Assembly (NCBI RefSeq): GCF_023525255.1
Contig: NZ_CP073355.1
Coordinates: 992,001 to 1,056,000, forward strand
Direction: 5' to 3'
DNA: 64,000 nucleotides
From: Thermospira aquatica
Lineage (GTDB): Bacteria > Spirochaetota > Brevinematia > Brevinematales > Thermospiraceae
Under the pieces are notes generated by a model. It did no database searches and had not been told where the DNA came from. It saw only the letters and a program-made list of their open reading frames with translations. Positions 8,271 to 15,434 of the stretch are shown in pieces. Each line of letters starts with the position of its first letter. Positions within the stretch are counted from its first letter, which is position 1. Made by a program: the position numbers and the translations under genes.

Positions 8271-10166
8271 TTAGGGTATTTGATAGGGAATGGAGGGGTC
8301 ATAGACACCTTCCCATTTCCATTTTTTTGTATCTTGAGTAAAAACAAAAACAGCATACGAACACAGTCTCTCTTTACTTTTTTTGTAAGCATAGAGAAAT
8401 ACCTTGTTTTCTTTTTTTTCATGTTTGTGGTATATGATGTCTAAAGAGGAAAACGCTACAAGGGAGAGAAATCTATCTTCCTGGGGAGAACGAAGCTTTT
8501 TGTCAGAGGGGGTGACTTGAATATCCAGTCCGATATTGGTTTCACCAGCATAATAGAGGGTGAGATTAGACACAATACTTGCCCAAGGTTGGGAGAGTAT
8601 TGTGTCTCCTGGGGTATGATCAAGCCAGAGAAGACTGCCATCCAGCCAGAAGGAAGGAAAATTTCGCATCGAAACAGGATACACCAGGGAATTTTCAATC
8701 TCGAGAGGGATATTGGTTATTGAGCTGTGTTTGTCTTCCAGGAAAAGATCGACAGAAAGGGTGAAAGGGTAGGTATGGGAGATCGAAATACCCGTGTTTG
8801 TAGAAACAAGAGAGATGTTCCACTCCGGTACGGTGTTCCACAAGTTTCCCGAGAGAAAAGAGAGGTTGGTTTCACCATGGTCAAGAAGGGTTTGAAAAAG
8901 AACATTCTCGTCAAGTTTGCTGTAGAGGTAGCGGCCTCGTAAACCCCGAATGAGCTTGAAATATGTCTTTGGAGAGAGCGTGGTGGCGAGCAAGAGATTT
9001 CTATACAGGTAAAGCTGTTGAGGGGTTTGAGCAATGAGTTTTAAATTATTCCAATCATAGAGAGCACGATTGATAGCGAGTTTATAGGTTTCTGGGCTTA
9101 GCCATTCGAGGAGCTTGAGGCTTGTTGTTTCTGTGAGGCTTTCGATAGGAAGGGTCTCTTCTCTTTCCCAGCGCAGGTCATAGCCGAGGTAGGAATGTGA
9201 CATTTCATGAAGGATTGTTTTGACAAGATAAAGCCAGCTTGTCTCAGAGAGTACAATCGTATCGAGAACCGAACGCGAGACGTTGGTAAGAGAAAACGCT
9301 AAAGATTCCTCAAAAAGGAGAATATTACCTAAAAAGAGCCCATCTGTCCAGGGTTCGAGGGGGGTGATATCTTTGGGTAAAAAAACCACACGTACGTCAA
9401 AGGGGTATTCTCCGATATATTTTGAGAGGATGTTTTTGCCTTCTTTGAGCAAATCGAGAAGAAGGGAGAGCCTTTTTTCTTGCAGAGGAGAGAATTTTTG
9501 GGGAAGATAGAGATACATGTCTTTTTCGCCTACTTTTTGAAACTTCCCTATAATGAGATTTCCAGAAAATAACAGATTGGTGGATTGAGAACGCCACAGG
9601 GAGGTAGAAAATTGTTCTGAGGGGGACTCGCTTACAACTCTTCCTCCCATAATAGTTTCATACCCTGCGGGAACCTGGACAGTGAGTTGATACCGAAAAG
9701 CGGGGATCTCATCGAAACTAATAGGGATCCACACCTTGCTGCTTTCAAGAAAAACCCCTTCACTTGAGAGAAAAAATCCCTGACTCTCTTCTTTCCCTTT
9801 GATGTGTGCCTTCATGGAAAACACCCGACGTGTTCCCGGGAGCCATTCGGAGACTCGGACACGATAGACCCTGACGGACATTCCAATGGGGATACCCTGT
9901 TCTACGCGAAGTGAGATATCACCCTCTTTGAGAGATTCGATAACTACGTTTTCGTGGCAATAGAGGTACACCTCTCTGATTGAAGAAGGACGATAATTCA
10001 TCATTTCGTAGGAAAGTGCAAGAGAAAGCTGGGGGATATCTGGTTCATACGTTATCGTTCCCGAAACCTGCAAAATGGTGGCAGTTTTTTTAAGTGCAAA
10101 TTCATCACACCCGGTGAGAAATCCCAGAACTATAAACACGATAAACCAAAAAGTCATGTTTCTCAA
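8271..10166 (-). CDS. Lipoprotein with M1-like zinc metallopeptidase domain
   Basis: 631 residues. The N-terminus MRNMTFWFIVFIVLGFLTGC is a lipoprotein signal with lipobox LTGC. Residues about 30-230 are a beta-rich domain. Near residue 320 the zinc site HEMSH is followed, about 20 residues on, by ESLTETTSL, which supplies the third ligand glutamate; this is the gluzincin pattern of M1 aminopeptidases. The usual GAMEN substrate motif is not seen, so peptidase activity is likely but the specificity is unknown. The C-terminal half is another beta-rich region. The gene starts 6 bp after the ParB-like gene, so the two form an operon. Confidence 0.72.
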   Translation of the reverse strand: MRNMTFWFIVFIVLGFLTGCDEFALKKTATILQVSGTITYEPDIPQLSLALSYEMMNYRPSSIREVYLYCHENVVIESLKEGDISLRVEQGIPIGMSVRVYRVRVSEWLPGTRRVFSMKAHIKGKEESQGFFLSSEGVFLESSKVWIPISFDEIPAFRYQLTVQVPAGYETIMGGRVVSESPSEQFSTSLWRSQSTNLLFSGNLIIGKFQKVGEKDMYLYLPQKFSPLQEKRLSLLLDLLKEGKNILSKYIGEYPFDVRVVFLPKDITPLEPWTDGLFLGNILLFEESLAFSLTNVSRSVLDTIVLSETSWLYLVKTILHEMSHSYLGYDLRWEREETLPIESLTETTSLKLLEWLSPETYKLAINRALYDWNNLKLIAQTPQQLYLYRNLLLATTLSPKTYFKLIRGLRGRYLYSKLDENVLFQTLLDHGETNLSFLSGNLWNTVPEWNISLVSTNTGISISHTYPFTLSVDLFLEDKHSSITNIPLEIENSLVYPVSMRNFPSFWLDGSLLWLDHTPGDTILSQPWASIVSNLTLYYAGETNIGLDIQVTPSDKKLRSPQEDRFLSLVAFSSLDIIYHKHEKKENKVFLYAYKKSKERLCSYAVFVFTQDTKKWKWEGVYDPSIPYQIP

Positions 10167-10172
10167 TATATT

Positions 10173-10583
10173 TTATTTCTCCTTGCCAAAGAGCTTTTTC
10201 CAGAGTTGTTTGAGCCAGTTCCAGAAACGGACAAAGGGATTTTTTTCAAGAAGGATTTGTTTCTTTTCTATGGCGAACATAACTTCTTCGGGAGTGAAAT
10301 CCTTTCTTGTCATGTTTTCTTCTATCTCAATTTCAAGTTCATCAACCTTATCTCGAGGGGTATAAATTACCGCTTCTATCTCCTGCCATCCGAGCATTTT
10401 GGCTACCGTGTAGCGTCGATAACCCGCGAGAAGCTCATTTTTTGGAGTAATAATGATGGGGGAAAGAAGCCCATGTTTCTGGATGCTGTGCTTGAGGGAT
10501 TCAATGTCTCCCAGGTCTTTTCTTATACGTTCTTTGACAATAATATCTGCCATCTTCACTTTCATGTTGGGCAACACCTCCAT
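10173..10583 (-). CDS. ParB/sulfiredoxin-fold protein with an amphipathic aromatic tail
   Basis: 136 residues. Residues about 10-110 are a ParB N-terminal fold: RIRKDLGDIESLKHSIQKHG, then LLSPIIITP and the motif LAGYRRYTVAKMLGW, then an EIEENMTRKDFTPEE helix. The helix-turn-helix and dimer domains of true ParB are missing. The last 20 residues (about 117-136, FVRFWNWLKQLWKKLFGKEK) form a basic, tryptophan-rich amphipathic helix that could lie on a membrane. GGAGA sits 8 bases before ATG 10583; ATG 10565 is an alternative. It heads the operon with the M1-like lipoprotein. Genome segregation by this protein is unlikely; a CTP-binding or nuclease role is possible but not shown. Confidence 0.75.
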   Translation of the reverse strand: MEVLPNMKVKMADIIVKERIRKDLGDIESLKHSIQKHGLLSPIIITPKNELLAGYRRYTVAKMLGWQEIEAVIYTPRDKVDELEIEIEENMTRKDFTPEEVMFAIEKKQILLEKNPFVRFWNWLKQLWKKLFGKEK

Positions 10584-10601
10584 GGAAAATTCTCCGTATT
10601 T

Positions 10602-10630
10602 AGTATAACTATACGTGAGGAAAAAGTCAA
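10602..10630 (-). promoter_or_regulatory. Promoter of the ParB-like/M1 lipoprotein operon
   Basis: On the minus strand, TTGACT at 10630-10625, a 17-base spacer, and TATACT at 10607-10602. The -10 is embedded in the inverted repeat GTATAACTATAC (10603-10614), a possible operator. Confidence 0.75.
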
Positions 10631-10833
10631 TTTAATGAAGAGGTTGGTATTCAAGAGAATGAATATCTTTTGTCCTATATATTTGGATTAGACTGCGGAT
10701 GTGTTTTGCTTGTGATTTTAACGAAATATCCAGGATATTTCATGGGATGGTAACAACATTTTGCCTGAGTGAACAACTTCCAGAGAGGATAAAGAGGGAT
10801 TCTGAAAGATATTTTTGTATACATTACAAAAAA

Positions 10834-12287
10834 CCCGTTGCGTCAAATAAAAAAGTACTCGAAATTCGAATCATTGCCTCATAAAAAAAAAGTACTCAAA
10901 AATTCCATACAGTTTCCTCCAAATTTTTGTTTTTTACATTCTTTTTCTTTTGAAGGCTGAAAAGTTTTCTCTGGCAAGCTGTAATTTTTTGTCTTAGGTG
11001 AAACAAATCGAGAGCCTTATAAAGCCTTGTTAGGCGTTCCTTTTTGTCACCTCACTTAAAGAGCTTTCTAAAAGCCGCTGGTAGGGAGTTTTAATATCAT
11101 CATGCTTCTTTTGCACCTTGCTTCCGATTCTCTTTTTCTCTGTCATTTTCATAACGGTTGAAAAAGTTGGCATAAAGCCTGAGATACGCATAGAGTCGGT
11201 TCAAGTAGTAGACTTCTTCCTCGGTATCGTAGCGGAAGTATCCAACATTCTGGCGGACTATGGAATAGTTTTCTGCTCAACGTAGCAGTTATCATTGGAA
11301 CGGGAGCTTCTCCCCTTGTAAATTTTATCTGGTGCTTCTCACACCAATCGCGTAGGGATGATTAATAAATTCAGCGCGGTATCAGAATCAATTCCCCGTA
11401 AATCAAAAGGAAGTCTTCTGGACTTTTTCTATGGCTTCTCTTACCCATTTTGAAGCTTTGTTTTGATTGCCACAAGCTGTAATCCAACCGCTCAAACATC
11501 CACCATATTTAATGTTTGAGCAAAGTCTCCCTGACTTTTCCTCCCTCATGGGCTACCAGATCAATCTCCATGAACCCAGGGCAATTTCATCCTCTTTGCT
11601 TACGTGCGTATAGCTATTTGTTGCTTTAATAGCGTTCCAGGTTTTGTGCCTTTTCGTCCTTTTATCTCAAAACTTTTTACGCTCATGTGTTTCAAAAGTC
11701 GGTCAATACTTGGAAGCCTTGCTATGGCGCAGAGTTTTTCATAACAATATGTGGAGACCGTGGAGATGTCCGTTTGCTAAGAGATTATCTAAAACTTCAT
11801 TTAAAATTGGCTTTAAACGTTTGCCACATGTAGTTTTCAATTTCCCAGACCTTTTTTAGAAGTTTTAGTTCCTCTTCGCCGAATTTTTTCTTTCTGCCAG
11901 GTCTTTTGCCCTTTTTGGCTATGTCGGCTTTAAGGTAATTTTTCTTGCCTACATAGATGGTTTTTCCGTGCTGCCTCAAGAGCCTGGCGGCATAGTTTCG
12001 ATTTTTTAGGCCTGTTATCCTCACAAAATAATCCAGTATCTCCTTTTTCTCCTTTTTGCTGGCTTTTTGATACTCTGCTTCGACAAGCTCAGCATATCAT
12101 TTCGCCGTTTCCCTGTAAATAGGTCTTTTTTCAGACCTCGTTAACCCAATTCCTGTTGGCGAGCCTGTCGAGCCACGGTTGGCGAGCTTGTCGAGCCATG
12201 AACTGGATTATTTTACACAAATTTAAAGTACTTTTTTATTTTGCAATAGCGTTCCCTTTTCGAGTACTTTTATTATGAAGCAATTCG
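10834..12287 (-). mobile_element. Insertion sequence copy 1 (degenerate)
   Basis: About 1454 bp. The ends are CCCGTTGCGTC on the left and, read inward, CGAATTGCTTC on the right. It is flanked by A runs (10828-10833 and AAAAA 12288-12292) that match the 5-bp target duplication seen elsewhere. The transposase reads on the minus strand but is shattered by many one-base contractions and some garbled stretches between about 11040 and 11760. It shares with copy 2 a 27-bp insertion carrying GAGCTTGTCGA and two units of the 23-bp repeat near its right end, so copies 1 and 2 are sister copies. Confidence 0.85.
10907..12110 (-). pseudogene. Transposase remnant, insertion sequence copy 1
   Basis: Collinear with the full transposase of copy 3 but with many frameshifts; the longest pieces are only about 60-75 residues. 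An in-frame TGA lies in the 27-bp insertion near 12080-12106. It cannot make a functional enzyme as sequenced. Confidence 0.8.
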
Positions 12288-12292
12288 AAAAA
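12288..12292. repeat. AAAAA spacer/target duplication between copies 1 and 2
   Basis: Exactly five A separate the right end of copy 1 (…AATTCG) from the left end of copy 2 (CCCGTTG…). The same five bases follow copy 3 at 15365-15369. Confidence 0.75.
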
Positions 12293-13745
12293 CCCGTTGC
12301 GTCAAATAAAAAAGTACTCGAAATTCGAATCATTGCCTCATAAAAAAAAGTACTCAAAAATTCCATACAGTTTCCTCCAAATTTTTGTTTTTTACATTCT
12401 TTTTCTTTTGAAGGCTGAAAAGTTTTCTCTGGCAAGCTGTAATTTTTTGTCTTAGGTGAAACAAATCGAGAGCCTTATAAAGCCTTGTTAGGCGTTCCTT
12501 TTGTGCCTCACTTACATAAGAGCTTTCTAAAAGCCGCTGGTAGGGAGTTTTAATATCATCATGCTTCTTTTGCACCTTGCTTCCGATTCTCTTTTTCTCT
12601 GTCATTTTCATAACCGGTTGAAAAAAGTTGGCATAAAGCCTGAGATACGCATAGAGTCGGTTCAAGTAGTAGACTTCTTCCTCGGTATCGTAGCGGAAGT
12701 ATCCAACATTCTGGCGGACTATGGAATAGTTTTTCTGCTCAACGTAGCAGTTATCATTGGAACGGGAGCTTCTCCCCCTTGTAAATTTTATCTGGTGCTT
12801 CTCACACCAATCGCGTAGAGGATGATTAATAAATTCAGCACCGGTATCAGAATCAATTCCCCGTAAATCAAAAGGAAGTCTTCTTTGGACTTTTTCTATG
12901 GCTTCTCTTACCCATTTTGAAGCTTTGTTTTTGATTGCCACAAGCTCTGTCCAACCGCTCCAAACATCCACCATATTTAATGTTTGAGCAAAGTCTCCCC
13001 GGCTATTTCCTCCCTCATGGGCTACCAGATCAATCTCCATGAACCCAGGGCAATTTTCATCCCACTCTGCCCACGTGCGTATAGCTATTTGTTGCTTTAA
13101 TAGCGTTCCAGGTTTTGTGCCTTTTCGTCCTTTTATCTCAAGCTTTTTACGCTCATGTTTCAAAAGTCGGTCAATACTTGAAGCACTTATATGGCGCAAG
13201 TTTTCTATAGCCTGTGGAGAACCGTGGAGATGTCCGTTTGCTAAGAGATTATCTAAAACTTCATTTAAAATTGGCTTTAAACGTTTGCCACACATGTAGT
13301 TTTCAATTTCCCAGACCTTTTTTAGAAGTTTTAGTTCCTCTTCGCCGAATTTTTCTTTCTGCCAGGTCTTTTGCCCTTTTGGCTATGTCGGCTTTAAGGT
13401 AATTTTTCTTGCCTACATAGATGGTTTTCCGTGCTGCCTCAAGAGCCTGGCGGCATAGTTTCGATTTTTAGGCCTGTTATCCTCACAAAATAATCCAGTA
13501 TCTCCTTTTCTCCTTTTGCTGGCTTTTGATACTCTGCTTCGACAAGCTCAGCATATCATTTCGCCGTTTCCTGTAAATAGGTCTTTTTTCAGACCTCGTT
13601 AACCCAATTCCTGTTGGCGAGCCTGTCGAGCCACGGTTGGCGAGCTTGTCGAGCCATGAACTGGATTATTTTACACAAATTTAAAGTACTTTTTTATTTT
13701 GCAATAGCGTTCCCTTTTCGAGTACTTTTATTATGAAGCAATTCG
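12293..13745 (-). mobile_element. Insertion sequence copy 2
   Basis: About 1453 bp with the same ends as copy 1. The left two thirds are nearly clean and encode a 313-residue open frame. Between about 13350 and 13815 (crossing into copy 3) many homopolymers are one base short relative to copy 3. It shares the 27-bp insertion (about 13532-13558) and the two 23-bp units with copy 1. It is separated from copy 3 by AAAA (13746-13749), probably a contracted AAAAA. Confidence 0.85.
12354..13560 (-). pseudogene. Transposase, copy 2, N-terminal part frameshifted
   Basis: The open frame 12354-13295 covers the catalytic DDE core and C-terminus: EIDLVAHEGG (first Asp), GIDSDTGAEF (second Asp) and NDNCYVEQKN (Glu). 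The N-terminal helix-turn-helix part upstream of 13295 is collinear with copy 3 but broken by homopolymer contractions and by the TGA in the 27-bp insertion. If those contractions are consensus errors, the enzyme could still be near-complete. Confidence 0.75.
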
Positions 13746-13792
13746 AAAACCCGTTGCGTCAAATAAAAAGTACTCGAAATCGAATCATTGCC

Positions 13793-15253
13793 TCATAAAA
13801 AGTACTCAAAATTCCATACAGTTTCCTCCAAATTTTTGTTTTTTACATTCTTTTTCTTTTGAAGGCTGAAAAGTTTTCTCTGGCAAGCTGTAATTTTTTG
13901 TCTTAGGTGAAACAAATCGAGAGCCTTATAAAGCCTTGTTAGGCGTTCCTTTTGTGCCTCACTTACATAAGAGCTTTCTAAAAGCCGCTGGTAGGGAGTT
14001 TTAATATCATCATGCTTCTTTTGCACCTTGCTTCCGATTCTCTTTTTCTCTGTCATTTTCATAACCGGTTGAAAAAAGTTGGCATAAAGCCTGAGATACG
14101 CATAGAGTTGGTTCAAGAAGTATACTTCTTCGTCGGTATCGTAGCGGAAGTATCCAACATTCTGGCGGACTATGGAATAGTTTTTCTGCTCAACGTAGCA
14201 GTTATCATTGGAACGGGAGCTTCTCCCCCTTGTAAATTTTATCTGGTGCTTCTCACACCAATCACGCAGAGGATGATTAATAAATTCAGCACCGGTATCA
14301 GAATCAATTCCCCGTAAATCAAAAGGAAGTCTTCTTTGGACTTTTTCTATGGCTTCTCTTACCCATTTTGAAGCTTTGTTTTTGATTGCCACAAGTTCTG
14401 TCCAACCGCTCCAAACATCCACCATATTTAATGTTTGAGCAAAATCTCCCCGGCTATTTCCTCCCTCATGGGCTACCAGATCAATCTCCATGAACCCAGG
14501 GCAATTTTCATCCCACTCTGCCCACGTGCGTATAGCTATTTGTTGCTTTAATAGCGTTCCAGGTTTTGTGCCTTTTCGTCCTTTTATCTCAAGCTTTTTA
14601 CGCTCATGTTTCAAAAGTCGGTCAATACTTGAAGCACTTATATGGCGCAAGTTTTCTATAGCCTGTGGAGAACCGTGGAGATGTCCGTTTGCTAAGAGAT
14701 TATCTAAAACTTCATTGAGAATCGGCTTTAAACGTTTGCCACACATGTAGTTTTCAATTTCCCAGACCTTTTTTAGAAGTTTTAGTTCCTCTTCGCCGAA
14801 TTTTTTCTTTCTGCCAGGTCTTTTGCCCTTTTTGGCTATGTCGGCTTTAAGGTAATTTTTCTTGCCTACATAGATGGTTTTTCCGTGCTGCCTCAAGAGC
14901 CTGGCGGCATAGTTTCGGTTTTTTAAACCTGTTATCCTCACAAAATAATCCAGTATCTCCTTTTTCTCCTTTTTGCTGGCTTTTTGATATTGTTTTGCCG
15001 TTTCCCTGTAAATAGGTCTTTTTTCAGACCTCGTTAACCCAATTCCTGTTGGCGAGCCTGTCGAGCCACGGTTGGCGAGCCTGTCGAGCCACGGTTGGCG
15101 AGCCTGTCGAGCCACGGTTGGCGAGCCTGTCGAGCCACGGTTGGCGAGCTTGTCGAGCCACGGTTGGCGAGCTTGTCGAGCCACGGTTGGCGAGCTTGTC
15201 GAGCCACGGTTGGCGAGCTTGTCGAGCCACGGTTGGCGAGCTTGTCGAGCCAC
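13793..15253 (-). CDS. DDE integrase-core transposase (only near-intact copy)
   Basis: The open frame is 486 residues, but the first ~70-90 are translated 23-bp repeats (MARQARQPWLDKLANRG-type) from a GTG inside the array; the conserved protein starts about RPIYRETAKQYQ. Domains: an N-terminal helix-turn-helix region (TGLKNRNYAARLLRQHG), a basic linker (KKGKRPGRKKKF), a second helical region, then an rve/RNase-H-like catalytic core with Asp in EIDLVAHEGG, Asp in GIDSDTGAEF and Glu in NDNCYVEQKN, and a basic C-terminus. It looks like an unclassified (ISNCY or IS481-like) family; the assignment is open. The native ribosome site and start seen in copy 4 are replaced here by the repeats, so how it is translated is unclear. 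The last residues (EYFL) come from a shortened A run. Confidence 0.85.
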   Translation of the reverse strand: MARQARQPWLDKLANRGSTSSPTVARQARQPWLDKLANRGSTGSPTVARQARQPWLDRLANRGSTGSPTGIGLTRSEKRPIYRETAKQYQKASKKEKKEILDYFVRITGLKNRNYAARLLRQHGKTIYVGKKNYLKADIAKKGKRPGRKKKFGEEELKLLKKVWEIENYMCGKRLKPILNEVLDNLLANGHLHGSPQAIENLRHISASSIDRLLKHERKKLEIKGRKGTKPGTLLKQQIAIRTWAEWDENCPGFMEIDLVAHEGGNSRGDFAQTLNMVDVWSGWTELVAIKNKASKWVREAIEKVQRRLPFDLRGIDSDTGAEFINHPLRDWCEKHQIKFTRGRSSRSNDNCYVEQKNYSIVRQNVGYFRYDTDEEVYFLNQLYAYLRLYANFFQPVMKMTEKKRIGSKVQKKHDDIKTPYQRLLESSYVSEAQKERLTRLYKALDLFHLRQKITACQRKLFSLQKKKNVKNKNLEETVWNFEYFL

Positions 15254-15277
15254 GGTTGGCGAGCTTGTCGAGCCATG
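15048..15277. repeat. Ten tandem 23-bp repeats (VNTR) inside insertion sequence copy 3
   Basis: Ten units in exact register, each beginning GTTGGCGAGC and ending GTCGAGCCACG. Units 1-4 (15048-15139) have CCTG and units 5-10 (15140-15277) have CTTG at the same place; the last unit ends CATG. Copies 1 and 2 have just one unit of each type. All six reading frames are open through the array. The unit length is not a multiple of three, so unit number changes which frame joins the transposase. Confidence 0.95.
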
Positions 15278-15364
15278 AACTGGATTATTTTACACAAATT
15301 TAAAGTACTTTTTTATTTTGAAGCAACGTTCCCTTTTCGAGTACTTTTATTATGAAGCAATTCG

Positions 15365-15369
15365 AAAAA
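15365..15369. repeat. AAAAA target duplication at the right edge of the array
   Basis: It matches the A run at 10828-10833 left of copy 1 and the spacers between copies. It is followed at 15370 by TTGACA. Confidence 0.7.
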
Positions 15370-15398
15370 TTGACATATTTTCCTGTATGCTATACAAT
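15370..15398 (+). promoter_or_regulatory. speA operon promoter, directly abutting the insertion array
   Basis: -35 TTGACA at 15370-15375, a 17-base spacer, -10 TACAAT at 15393-15398. The -35 begins at the first base after the target duplication, so everything upstream of the -35 was displaced by 4.5 kb of insertion sequences. Confidence 0.85.
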
Positions 15399-15434
15399 AA
15401 TGACCAATTCATAGAGTATATGAGAGGGGCGGGA

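Larger units (their letters stand above)
13750..15364 (-). mobile_element. Insertion sequence copy 3, with expanded 23-bp repeats
   Basis: 1615 bp. It is the longest copy because it carries ten units of a 23-bp repeat upstream of the transposase. It ends at 15364 and is followed by AAAAA (15365-15369) and then directly by the -35 box of the speA promoter. Its coding sequence resembles copy 4 more than copies 1 and 2 (it lacks the 27-bp insertion and shares several substitutions with copy 4), so the array holds two sublineages. Confidence 0.9.

Noticed and set aside
10584-10833. Small gene or RNA between the ParB-like gene and the insertion array
   Set aside because: Only a 61-codon frame without a ribosome site; apart from the promoter near 10602-10630, no conserved structure was seen.
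15048-15277. CRISPR array
   Set aside because: The 23-bp units are contiguous with no spacers, and lie inside an insertion sequence; no cas genes are present.
15024-15303. Six overlapping open frames in the repeat array as separate genes
   Set aside because: They exist only because the 23-bp unit has no stop in any frame; they lack ribosome sites.
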